A DNA stretch of 64,000 bases. Source: Enoplolaimus lenunculus. Its lineage: Eukaryota > Nematoda > Enoplea > Enoplida > Thoracostomopsidae. Position 1 is the first letter of the stretch. The number at the start of each line of letters is the position of its first letter. The position numbers and the translations under genes are program-made. The stretch spans positions 124,001-188,000 of the forward strand of contig JASANG010003904.1 in the NCBI GenBank assembly GCA_030248215.1, given 5' to 3'. Positions 12,101-23,044 of the stretch are shown piece by piece. The notes beneath the pieces are model-generated. The model was given only the letters and a program-made list of their open reading frames with translations. It made no database searches and was not told the origin of the DNA.

Positions 12101-13998
12101 ACTTTACTAAACCGGATATCTGGCTCGGATGAACTTGCAAACACACTTCAGAAAAGCCAATCCCAACGTGATTTAGTCACAGAAACACAGACACCTTATG
12201 TTGTTCCGTTCCTTTTTCTTCAGTCTTTTCATTGATTGTCCAATTTTTAGAGCCGGCAAACGCGTATACAATAGTGTAAAGCTGTGAACCACCATATTTT
12301 TCAATAAATTCCTTTTCAATTTGATATACAGGTGCCGAAAATAGAGACTCCAGTGCCTAAAATTAAATTACAGTACACGTACAAGTCTAAAAACTAGCGA
12401 ATTAAAATTGCAGTATGTATATTGAAAACAACAATCATATTCAGAATGAAATGGCGCAAAATTAGGCATAAAACAGCAGATAATAGCAATCTTAAGTTTG
12501 CTGCGACAAAATTCGTATTGTTAAAAGTAAACAGACAAAATTACAAATTACGTAACCATCCGCTTCCAACGAACACACCTGCTTGGCAACGTTATACTGC
12601 GCCATGCGCTTTGTTTGTGCAACTTCCACAAATTTATAATCGTTAATTTCAACAGTACACGCGTACTCTTTTTGATCAGACGAGGAAAAGCCATTCATCC
12701 GCTCGATTGGTACCCCTGTTAAGCTTTGAGCAAAGTCAAACGAGTATACGGGTGTCCACAAAGGACCGCCTCGTCGCATACAGCACGAATGAAGATGATA
12801 CAACGGGTTAACCGGAAACGATTCGTCGAGCTGAGCAACTTAAAGCCAAAACTATAAAAAGTGTTATCAGAGACCACAGCTACGAATAAGAACCACATAA
12901 CTGCCTACAGTAAACGCCCCAAATTTAATACTTTCGAAACGAAGAGTGCTATATGGTTCACGTATTTCCAGTTTTAAATAGGGCCATGGCTTCAAGTTCA
13001 AATTCATGCTTGCAGTCAAAATGGAATGCATAATCGTTTACACTAACCTAATTATGAAATCGAATTACTCGGCTTTACCGTCAAAACCTGATGCGTTACT
13101 GTCCCATGGCGACAGAGCTTCAAGTTTAAATTTATGCTTGTTGTCAAAATAAAATATATATTCTCGTTTACACTAAACTAATCATGAATTGAAATCATTC
13201 TTCTTTACCATCAAAAACTGATGCGTCATTGTCCCATGGCGATTCATTTGGAATGGGTGTTGTAGATCTCGCAACACTATCATTATTGAGATGGCTTGCA
13301 ACTGTTTTACTCAACCAAGTACCAAATGGTATGACGGATTCGGCATGTGTTAAGTTCAGTGATTTTTCAGGCAATTCCTACAAAAGTAAATGACGTACTA
13401 CTCGCACTTTATTTCATATTTCAAATCAATACAAATTAAACTCAATGACAGCTTTTCAGACAGCAAATTGGAATACTATGACCAACGCCGAATTACGTGC
13501 CTGAGCAGAACATCCGTTCTCACCCTGACATATGCGTGCACAGTGTTTGTGTATACAAAATATGACAAAGTGAAAATTGGTAAACGTGCTTAGCAAAATA
13601 GCAACTTATACATGCATAAGCCAACTTACAAAGCTATTGCCTCGATCATTCTTTGGTTGAGGTATCCCAGCAAGGTCTGGTGCATTACAACATTGATTTT
13701 TGTACAGTTCTGACAAGATGGTAGTCGCCATGTTGTGTTTAGCAAGCTTTTTGCTACAGCCTTCTCCAGAATACGTTGTTCCAAAAATTGTTAAAGAACA
13801 GCGAAAATACGGTCCTGTTCCAGTGCTGATATTCGCATATATAAGCTTGTTGTTTATTGACAGGCGTGGAAACCGCTCATTCAGCACCATAAATGGTGGT
13901 TTTCCTCGTTCGTTGGCATTTAAGGATTGTTTCTTTGCTGCTGGTTCATCAAATCCTTCATTAGTCTTAGATAACTTTCTTTTTCCTTGAACTGACAT
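6147..13998 (-). CDS. ADAR: ADAR-type double-stranded RNA adenosine deaminase
   Basis: It converts adenosine to inosine in dsRNA. Exons: 13998-13630, 13377-13209, 12838-12579, 12356-12195, 11808-11664, 10527-10354, 9995-9808, 9384-9248, 8819-8699, 8431-8316, 7996-7885, 6993-6816, 6527-6482, 6279-6147. They sum to 770 codons with continuous phase. Three dsRBDs lie near residues 34-98, 190-275 and 278-362; the first is canonical (PFMVLNERF...GEGCSKKLAK) and the second divergent. The deaminase domain follows: SIGTGTKCISG, the catalytic CHAEVLARR (His zinc ligand, Glu proton shuttle), the zinc cysteines in SAPCGD and SCSDK, RWNVLGMQGALLS, YHLNIP and the C-terminal WIEKPCEMDDF. All key residues are present, so it looks active. 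There is no Z-alpha domain. The junction of exons 12 and 13 is the least certain (donor GTGCGA). The ATG at 13998 opens the first dsRBD exon. Confidence 0.93.
7615..7710. repeat. ATCGCGATT-motif repeat (ADAR intron)
   Basis: A short stretch is saturated with the self-complementary word AATCGCGATT and its variants. A related stretch lies at 9700-9775 in another ADAR intron. These are probably remnants of one MITE family; the termini were not resolved. Confidence 0.35.
8030..8181. repeat. perfect 76-bp tandem duplication
   Basis: The segments 8030-8105 and 8106-8181 are identical. They lie in the ADAR intron just upstream of the acceptor of the exon starting at 7996, so the 3' part of that intron was recently lengthened. 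Confidence 0.95.
9700..9775. repeat. ATCGCGATT-motif repeat, second copy
   Basis: Words such as AATCGCGATT and AATCGCAATCGC recur, matching the interior style of 7615-7710. It sits in the intron just after the exon that encodes CHAEVLARR. Confidence 0.35.
10800..11455. repeat. GAGACCG-motif repeat region, probable degenerate MITE
   Basis: GAGACCGAGACC and its complement cluster near both sides (10926-10980 and 11350-11450) around an AT-rich middle. The outer ends (GGGGGCGGACG and CGTCCATCCC) are roughly inverted. No target duplication was resolved. It occupies the intron between the third dsRBD exon and the first deaminase exon. Confidence 0.35.
12984..13245. repeat. tandem duplication of about 120-130 bp including an ADAR exon end and its splice donor
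   Basis: Units begin at CCATGG at 12984, 13104 and 13234. Each unit carries the last codons of ADAR exon 2 (PWDNDASVFD in the outer copy), a GTAAAG donor and about 65 bases of intron. The copies have diverged modestly. The donor at 13208 gives the reading phase that fits exon 3; the inner copy provides a second potential donor near 13073. Confidence 0.85.
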
Positions 13999-16900
13999 TG
14001 ATAGGTACTGCCCAATTTTATTAGTTTACAGATATACTAAAATGACATCGCGATAAGTCTACAGATATTTTAAAGAGATATAGCTTATTTAACCTAACGG
14101 AAAAATGATTTAAAATCTCAACGTTTAATACCGAAGCCAAGCTTCCGTTTTAAATAGGAAACCAATTGATGAAACGGTGTTTTTGTTGTACAACACATAT
14201 ACAGTTGTAGGCAAAAATAAAGATAAATCAAATGAAGCACTATATACTTGCGCACTGATAACTATATACGCTTGTAGTCGTAATATGCGTATTTACAATT
14301 AATAGTCAATGTGACGAAAGAAAACAAAAATCTCAATTTTTAGATGTTTGATTTTAGTTACTGTACGGCTAAGCCATGAGTTTCATAATATTGTCGATCG
14401 AGCGATCATTTCGGTCTTTTCACAACGACATGTGATGCTTGAAAGGTTGGATGTTGCCTTGAAATCTCACTTCAAATGAACCAACGACCATATTGCTCAA
14501 TTCTAATTGTTAACGTCGAATTTTGTTTTGTTTCTTGCTTTGCGATGATCAGTCTTTTATCATGTTTTTGAGCGGCAAGAAAATGTTGTTCATTATGTAA
14601 AGTTGCTCTTGATCCTTTACGCGTATGGAGGCTTGAGATGTGATTCAATTGATAACAAGCCAACAAAAGCTGTGAAACATTCCATTGGGGAGCCCTCTCG
14701 AACCTGTTTGGGGCGTCCGACTATTCTTACTCTAACGCTGGTTGTACCGCTACGCGATTTTTGGGAAGTACTGGTTGCGTTGTTCGGCAGTGTTATATAA
14801 AAGGATGTACAATATAATTTTCCAAATGCTGAGAAAGTTCTTCAGCTTTATCTAATTTTCTGGTTTCTACAAGGTTGGGTCTGGGCAGCTAAATTTATAC
14901 CATCTATCATCGAAAAAGTAAGAAAAAGAAAAAAACGGGGTTCCCGCACTGTCCATTTTCGGATTTCAGAAAATGTCTAGACTTCGGTGGAATCGTAAGT
15001 GGCTTCTCTAAGTGTAAATCTAAAAAAGTGGCCGGGCCGAAATTTTGTTTCGTACTTTTGGTGCAGTTTGTTTCATTAAAATCTATCACTTTAAGCTCTG
15101 ATGCAGAAAAAATTATGGTTAAAAAGGGTCGGATAGGCCTCGGGCCTCCTAGTCATACGGGCCCCAGACCTTCTTGGTCATGTGGGCCCCGGGCCTCCCA
15201 CCACCTTAATCCGGCCCTGGTTCAATTGGAGGGGGAAATGAATCAGCTGAGTCATTACTGGGCTGTCGGTTTTGTATTTCGGTTGGTTGTGTGTTTCGGT
15301 TCTGTTTCTTTCTGTGTGATCCGGGTAACTATCTATTCCGCTCGACACCGCGTCAAATGTATTTTTGGGTCCAACGGCAAATGAGTTCGTACTTCAATTA
15401 AGATCGATCGCTCCGCAAGAAACGCACGGTTTTGGAAATTTTATATAAAAGTAAAACAGCAAGTACGGAATGACAAATAAAACTATAAAATTTAAAGCAC
15501 CAATTGTCAGGCACAGAATTATTTGGAATAAAATATGGAATTATTTTGGTTCTAAAACAATAGGTTCGAAAATTAACTAATTCTTGTGCGCACAACTTTT
15601 AAAATAACCACTATCAACTTCTAGATGCAAAGTAATAGCTCGATCTTACGAATAAACCACTTTCCGTTGTAATTAAGCAATGTCCGCTCCGCAGCGCTCA
15701 GGCGTAATTGCCTTACTTGTAAAGGTCCCAATTCCACCTAAGCCTATGACTGCTGCGTACAGCTTGCTATAAATAATTTCTGATACGACTGCTCACACGA
15801 GCCAGTCGATTCTACCGTTAACACAATACTCACCAAATACCGGGGAAAACAATTTGATCCAAGGGAGACACAAGCAGGGGAAACTAAACTAACAGTCAAA
15901 ATTCCGGGAATAAGTCACACTTTGAATAACAACACATCTCCGCAAATATATCCCAAAACTGTAGGTAAAAACGCAACTGATAATTTCAACCAACTGGGGA
16001 ATTCTTAACTTAGAATTGATTAGGGTTATTTTTTGGTAAGTTTTATAATAATTTTTATAAAATTTGGTTTAGAATATTGTTTTAGAACGAATTTACACGC
16101 ACGACGCCGATAAAATAATAAACACTCAAAAACAAAACAAAAGACAACAACTAAAAATACCCTAAAAACCACGTACCAAACCTAGCTAAATAATTATTTT
16201 AGGTTTTTGAAAATAGATTTTTATAAGTTTTTAGGAACATATCCGGCACGACTTAAGAGTCGCACTCGGATATTGGCCAGCGGGGTCACAGCTCAGAAAT
16301 AGGAAAAAGAGCGCTAAATAGGAGCCCAGGGCGCTCCAGAAAAAGGGAAAGCTGAGGGAGGGTGATTTAGAAAATAAAAAATAAAAACCCAAAATTCAAA
16401 GGTGAGACACTACCTACATGGGCGACTTATTCCGCAGTTGAGATGTATTTAATGAGCATGCTTGTTCGTAACGTTCCGCTAAATTCGCTCTTTCTGGACT
16501 ATTTTCATCAGGTTCTTCTTTCAGAATTGTTTAAAATCAGAGCTGATATGGGCGGAATATTTGTATGTCACCACGAGCCCGGTGCGTTGAGCGCCGGAAC
16601 CTGTTTGTGCTGGTAGTGCGTTCAGCTGGTAGTGCGTTCAACGGACGCACCGGGGTTCGGCAACAGAAGAATCATAAACCAACCGTACAATTACTCTGAT
16701 CTAAGACATAACGTTCAGAACTTATTGCTGGATCCGAGAAAACTTAGGCTTAGACCCGACGTAATTGATGCCCTCGGTAATAACCGTTCTGTACAATTGT
16801 GACTGTGTAACATTGCATTCCGTATAATCATATCCGTGCCGTTATTGTAAATACGTTTCATAGTAAATCTTGAAAACCGGCCGTATCGTTGGTGAAGGGC

Positions 16901-17743
16901 GAGAACGCTACCGTCATACATCTCAAACATACAAGACGTACACATGAAAATCCGACACGTATGTTACAGACATAGCGTCTTCGAATGTGCGTAGCACCTA
17001 TATCCAGCTCACGATACGTTACCTGGCTTTCACACCACTCACTAATTGACGATAGGTACTATACGCATTTGAAAATAGCGGCCCTGACCTCAGTGGCTTC
17101 GTGAAGCTTTAACTACAGTTCTTAATCTTTAATTCTATACTAATAGACACTAGCTAAGAAAATCCTTGTAAGTGTCTCGTGGTATCATTGGACATGTGGC
17201 TACTTGTGCACAATATCTGAGAGCAGTGGATTATTGCAAGTCAAAGCTATGTGACATTCGCGTTTTTCGGCATTCCCGTTATTATAGATTTCAAAGGTTC
17301 GTGTTGATCTCGAATCAACACGAATAAAACATATTCTGGGATGCCCCAGCAATAAAGGAGAACCTCGCATATATAGTAAAGAAATAATTCGCAAACATAG
17401 CGATCGAGAAACCAGATAAAGTTTTAGTATTAAATTCAGGCGTGAATAAAGTTTTGTGAGTCTGCAACGGAGAAAGGCGTTGCGTGCACCCGCTTCGCCA
17501 AATAATAAAGGTCGTGGGCCGGTTTTATAGTTGTTTTTACGTTTCAGCACAAAACTGGGTACACGTAGTAGTTTGACCTCATGCAAAAGCAGGATTTGCA
17601 CCATCAAGACCCCTTCAGAGTTTACGTCTTTGCAGTCTAATATTCCTTTACTTTACCATACTGTGGTGCCCTATTCAACTGTACAATTTATTTAATTATT
17701 TAGCTATCAGTATCGTGGGTTGTAACCGAAAGCCACGTAAAGA
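13999..17743. other. intergenic region between ADAR and TMED10
   Basis: No gene was recognised on either strand. The 15130-15230 stretch is rich in GGGCC and looks like a degenerate inverted-repeat element. At 16617-16650 a short phrase (CAGCTGGTAGTGCGTT) is duplicated. The 15650-16450 stretch has no identifiable content. The gap separates divergently transcribed genes (ADAR minus, TMED10 plus), so both promoters should lie here, but no confident TATA or initiator was found. Confidence 0.4.
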
Positions 17744-19571
17744 ATGATTTGGCGCTACAGTTTGTTAATTTGCTTATGTACGTTAATCAGACATTCAACT
17801 GCTATCGGATTTCATTTACAGCCAAATGTCAAACGGTGCATGAAGGATGAAATTCACAAAAATATAGGTGTTACAGGCGAATATGAATTTAGTCAGATGG
17901 CTGGGATGAAAGCTGACGTCACGGTTAGTATTTACTGTGTGAAATACATTTATCCCGTCATAATTGAACTAATATATGTGGATGAAAGACGAGTGGTAGA
18001 CTGTGGGACACTAGCTTCTAACCCTCTTTTACAATTGGACTCAGACTTTTATATCTCGCTTCAACTAACGAATCCAAAAATAAAGTTGGCGAATCTTTTG
18101 CCGTGCTGATTAACATTTTGTGCACTGAACTAAAAAGCCTTGTCGGATTTATTTTGAGTGCATTGTTATTTTACAACTTTCATTTTAGGTGACAGACACA
18201 CGTGGCCATACACTGTATAAACGTGAAGACTTCACAGAAAACAGTGGAAAATTTGCGTTTACCGCTGACGAATACGATATTTTTGATATTTGTTTTACGT
18301 CAAAAGTACCTCATGGTACGTACTTTAACAAATGTTAAGTTTTCGTCCTACATTCAAGCATAACACCGGGTGCATTAATATAGTTATTTTTTATGATGCT
18401 AAATCGCATTAGTTTTGAACAGTTTGCAAACAGTTATTTCAATAATTTTTGCTTTAGAATGAATAGTTTGGTCCGCATGTGCTACTATTTCTGTTTTGTT
18501 ACAGGTATGCGTGCTGGTCCCAGAGAACTTAAACTCGAAATGAAGCACGGTGTGGAAACGAAAAACTATGAGGAGGTTTGTGAGAAATGGATTGCAATAT
18601 GAAATTTGTACAGACATTTTAGGTGAAATTCTAATGATACAGTGTTTGTCAAAACAACAGGGATTGCCTACTGACTAAAGGAAAGCGCTTCAGAGTTTGA
18701 TAGAATATTGATTTGAGTTTAACGCAGTCTACATATACGGTTTATTGCTATAAATACTTCTGACATTGCCTATCATGTTTTCTTCAGCTTGCTAAAGCGG
18801 AAAAATTGAAACCGCTGGAAATTGAATTGCGTCGGTTAGAAGATCTGAGCGAGTCAATAACAAATGGCTTTTCCTATATGAGACAGCGCGAAGAAGAAAT
18901 GCGAAATACCAACGGTTAGTTTCCAGAATTTCAAAGAGAAGCGGACTGATGGAGCAGGAGAATTTATTGACGGGGCGGGAATATTTTTAAATATAGACGT
19001 TGTGATGCTGTTGATAGATCTCTGGGACACTTGGGGTGCAAAGTTATAAGCGTTATAATATCAGTAGATATATACTATATAGCAGGGTTGAACCGGAATT
19101 CCTATTTCGACCGGAATTTCTGCAAAAATTGAATTGATGAAAATTATTCCAAATTCCTGGAAGTTCAATTCCACTTAGTTTCTTTGGAACCCTTCTCTAT
19201 AGATACGCACAATTTGAGTTAGTGGCGATCTTACATACAGAAAAACTTTAACAGGTATCGAAAACTATTTAAAGATAACTATTCCGAATGATAGGGGTTA
19301 CCCTATACATTTTAACTTATAATACCGTCCGGTGTCCTACCATTACCACTTGAATTACCGATTGGTGCAGCATTCAAGTTAAGCGCGATCCTAGTCTACG
19401 AAACACCAAGTACATACGTACGTACCTACCTGTATATCTTGTATTTTAGAATCAACTAATTCACGTGTCTTATATCTCAGCATCTTTAGTATGTGCTGCC
19501 TTCTTGGTTTGGCGACTTGGCAAGTTCTTTACCTAAGAAGATACTTCAAAGCGAAAAAGTTGATAGATTAA
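17744..19571 (+). CDS. TMED10: TMED10 (p24 delta / Tmp21) cargo receptor of the early secretory pathway
   Basis: It is a type I membrane protein of COPI/COPII vesicles that sorts cargo between ER and Golgi. Exons: 17744-17923, 18189-18315, 18505-18575, 18788-18914, 19450-19571, together 209 codons including stop. A signal peptide (about residues 1-20) is followed by the GOLD domain, whose two cysteines (KRCMKD and FDICFTSK) would form the usual disulphide. A coiled-coil stretch rich in [17 protein letters not shown] follows, then the transmembrane helix ([19 protein letters not shown]). The tail ends YFKAKKLID, matching the aromatic plus dilysine COPI signal. Length and sequence are very close to vertebrate TMED10. 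Three of its four donors are unusual GTT types (GTTAGT twice, GTTTGT), yet the phases fit. Confidence 0.96.
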
Positions 19572-21384
19572 ATATTTTGTAATAATGTTATGTAGTACAG
19601 ATTTCCGGGGGCGGGGGCCAGCAAAATACACTAAAGCACGGTAAAGTTTTTACCATATCGTGACACGCGACATTTTCTTGGTACTTATATGTTGTGAAGT
19701 TATTCTTAATACGTTTTTTGCCATATCGCGTCACGCGACATTTTGCGAGTGGCAACGTTAGAAACTTACTGTGCTGTGCGGATTCTGGCTAAATTGTGAC
19801 ACGGGATGTTTTGCCTACTCATGTGTAGAAAGTTACTGCACTGCTGTTGTAGTGTTTACAAAAGAAGTTTACACAGCAGCAATGTTTTGGTATGAGAACG
19901 TAACGTGTACATCGGCGTTACATTCACATTGGTTGGCGGTCGTTTTTGGTTTTATTTGTATTCTGTTGAGCTTAGTCACGCATTGTGCGAAGCGGGGGCG
20001 TTTGCAGTAAGTACGAGTGGGGAAGCAGGGTACAAACAGATTTGTGATTTTTTCAGTCTCAGTTGTCGGGTCTCTGTTTTTAACAAAAACCACATATGCC
20101 TGACCGAAGCCGTGGCCACACCCCGGGACATCTCTACTATGTAAGATAGTTATGTAGTTATGACACGCAAGCTGTTCCACAATCTTTGTTACGTCATTTT
20201 TTATTTCTCTGTAACAATTCATTCGAAATGCACTCTGCCGTGGATAGGATTCCAATTTTTCATTGACTTAGGGTCTTATTATTTCTTTGATTGCAATTGG
20301 TCCAAAATATATAAAGGGTTTATAATGGGACTAGTACAATTTATTTAGAAGTTGTAGACTGCTACGATATCTTATAGCAGTTTTTCTCATTGTATGATCG
20401 CAGCAGGTTCTATTTTCGAATGTATATGCGTGAAAATTTTGAAATTAATGCAGTGTTTTAGCCGTTAGTTAGTTGGAACTCCATTCATACTTTCACATCT
20501 TGTAAATTATGTGCCTGAGTTTCTCGCTTTAGTATACTTTGTTGTTGACTAAGTTAATGTTTGTATTACTTTGTTATGTTCTAATGCTACATTTTCCTAT
20601 TTATACTAGATTTTTCAAAGAATCATTGTTTTTAATTTTAAAACGATATACGTCCGCCGGCCAATTTGCTTTCTCTGTTTCAGTTTTAAGTTTCGGAAAT
20701 AATTATTTTTAAACACAATTCCAACTTAACCTTAGAATTATTTTCGCATTGGCCGAAATCAGCAGTTTTCTATTGACCGGTGTTTGATACAATTGTTATG
20801 GTGTGCATATTTTGGTGATATTGTCTTTTATATACGTATATATCATGATTCACGTGTATACCTAAGGTACCAGAGCCGAATATGTACTTTCATATCAAGT
20901 TTCGGCTGTTGGCGGAGCCAGATATTTAAGTTCATATTTCAAAACAAAAAGTTAAACTTAATCACGCTAATTTAGTCTGCTCGCTTGCTATATGTTGTAA
21001 TTTTGTTTGTACAAGAATATCAATGTTAAATGGGCTTCTTGGTGTGCTGATTTTTGGCCGTTTGTGTACTGAATAATAGTTTAATATACAATTTTGCTGT
21101 ACTTTTTAGCAATAAATAACCGGCAATGTAGAATCCCGGAACCGGATGTCGATTGTTGGCCGGAACCGGATATCCGGTTGAACCGTATACATATATATGT
21201 ATTTTGTACATATACTGTGCTCAATTGTGTATTATGTAATTTATTGCAAGTTTCCAGACCGGAGAAACGTGTTAATGTGAGAATGAATATTCAAGCAGTT
21301 TTATTAGATATCGCTGCATTGAGATAAAGTTCAATAATTGGTTTTTTTGCAACAGGAAAGGCAATTTTTCACCTAATTTACGTT
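19572..21384. other. intergenic region downstream of TMED10
   Basis: No gene was recognised. A phrase containing CATATCG(T/C)G(A/T)CACGCGACATTTT occurs twice, at about 19654-19675 and 19722-19744. At 21110-21190 there is a cluster of CCGGATATCCGG-type words. The rest is AT-rich and featureless to me. Confidence 0.4.
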
Positions 21385-21392
21385 GCTCGAAC

Positions 21393-21573
21393 GGCCGATG
21401 TAAAGATCAGGGTCGGAACGTTGTTTGCGGGACTAGAAAAGAGTAAGCTTAAGCTTTAGACTATTTTTTTCTTGACTTAGGCTTAGGTTCAGGAATATGC
21501 TCCTTCTTACGCTTATGCCTAGGCTTTGGAATATGCTTATAATACTGTTCCGCACCTGTTCTTTACATTGACC
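21393..21573. mobile_element. hAT-like MITE, GGCC-ended TTAGGC family, copy T1
   Basis: The ends GGCCGATGTAAAGATCAGG and CCTGTTCTTTACATTGACC are inverted repeats. The 8-bp duplication GCTCGAAC is perfect on both sides (21385-21392 and 21574-21581). The interior is built of degenerate CTTAGG/TTAGGC hexamers. Non-coding. Confidence 0.88.
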
Positions 21574-21737
21574 GCTCGAACGAGTCGGAAAAGAGAGCAT
21601 TTCAGATTAAGCTCTACTTTAAAGTCTGTAATTAGCGATTTGGCAACTCGAATTCTTCAATTGCTATTGTCTGTGGCTTGCAATAAGACCGTTGATTTGT
21701 AGAATATTTATCGTACCGCATTATAGATTATGACCGT

Positions 21738-21938
21738 CAAGCACGTGTTTTGAGCCGTCCCGTTTTCTAGTGGGATTGTAAACGAAAAGGCTCAGGCTCA
21801 GATGTAAACTGTTTTCCTCAGGCTTAGGTTTTCACTTTTCCACGATTAGGCTTAAAAATATTTAATCTACAATGTTTGAGAACCTAACACAAGCCTCTGG
21901 CGTGACAAAATGGGACGGTCCTAAAAGTAACATAGGCC
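21738..21938. mobile_element. hAT-like MITE, TTAGGC family, degenerate copy T7
   Basis: The right end reads GGTCCTAAAAGTAACATAGGCC, as in copy T5. The left end is worn (GAGCCGTCCCGTTTTC). The interior has CAGGCTTAGG words. A family C element (21944-22085) inserted at its right edge, duplicating its last three bases. Confidence 0.55.
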
Positions 21939-21943
21939 ACTTC

Positions 21944-22085
21944 CAGGGTGTAATCACATATCTGTTTCCAGTAAAAATCGGTATAATAAAATATTTTTGA
22001 AACTTATACTTCAATATCCGTTTTCCGTTTCTGTTATTTTGATCACTGTCCGTTTCCGTTATTTTTACTATCCGTTTACATCCTG
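21944..22085. mobile_element. hAT-like family C element, short internally deleted copy
   Basis: It starts CAGGGTGTAATCACATATC and ends CTATCCGTTTACATCCTG. The flanking 8-mers are GCCACTTC and GTCACTTC (7/8). At 142 bp it keeps both ends and little interior. Confidence 0.78.
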
Positions 22086-22140
22086 GTCACTTCATATGGT
22101 ATAGGATATAGTGCAAGTAGCATCTATTTGTTGAATTTAT

Positions 22141-22248
22141 TAATAAAGGGTGTTGTATCTCTATCATATGCGTTTGAGCGTTGCGTTGGAGGTTATATAA
22201 AGGGTGTTGTATCTCTATCATATGCGTTTGAGCGTTGCGTTGGAGGTT
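22141..22248. repeat. 54-bp tandem duplication
   Basis: Two almost identical units follow one another, each containing AGGGTGTTGTATCTC and GTTGCGTTGGAGG. Intergenic. Confidence 0.9.
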
Positions 22249-22294
22249 ACACATTCACTTTAAAAATGCGTATTGGAGTGTACAGAGCTTTAGG

Positions 22295-22976
22295 TAGGGT
22301 GTAACCTGGTATCCGATTCCGGTAAAAATTGGTGTGCGTTTCCGTTATAGGAATGACGGAAGTTATGATAATTTTATGTTCAAAGTTATAAATCCACGTG
22401 TATATCGCTGTTTTTGCTTTAATTGTCTGAAACGAAATAAAAATTATGAAATTGATTCAAAGTCTTCAATATTTCGATGCATGAGCCATTTTTCTTTCCA
22501 TTTTTTGGAAAACTGGTGAATATGTGCACGCCTCAATTGTATTGGCAGAAAATTGAAACATTTTGTAACTTTTATACTTCAATGTCCGTTTCGGTATTTT
22601 CATCACAATCCGTTTCAATTTTTACTATCCGTTTACGCCAGGGTACAACCGGATGTATGCCTCCGGGCCCGGCAAAAAATCGGCCTCGGGCTCCGGTTGA
22701 ATTTTTGCCGGAGGTTCCGGCAATTTCGGTAGTAGCATTTTGCAAAATTTATCTGTTTGGCGCGTTTCGTTTTACTATTGTCGCAATTTTCAAGACGGAA
22801 TTTCCTCAATTTCGCAGAAAATTAGCGTAAAACCAAACGACATATTGCAGATATTGGCTAAAATTAACTAATTAACCATCATTTTTACTACCTAATTTCG
22901 CCTTGGCTCCGGCAAGCTTCGTTGACCTCCGGTTCCGGCATTTTCCACATCAGGTTGTATTCTGGTTTACACCCTG
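22295..22976. mobile_element. hAT-like family C element, interrupted by a family A element
   Basis: The left end is TAGGGTGTAACCTGGTATCC and the right end GTTTACACCCTG. The flanking 8-mers GCTTTAGG and GTTGTAGG match at 6/8. The interior has the family's TTCCGTTA and TTTCGATGCAT words. A family A copy (22639-22964) sits in its right terminal repeat. Confidence 0.72.
22639..22964. mobile_element. hAT-like family A element nested in family C
   Basis: It begins CAGGGTACAACCGGATG and ends GGTTGTATTCTG. The target duplication is GTTTACGC versus GTTTACAC (7/8); the target word GTTTAC is part of the host element's own terminal repeat. The interior carries the unoccupied TTAA site that is filled in the copy at 5050-5670. 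Confidence 0.78.
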
Positions 22977-23044
22977 GTTGTAGGATGTCTATCTTTGGCG
23001 GCAACCGGGGGTAAAAAATTATGGGTAAGCAGGTGCGAATTTAG

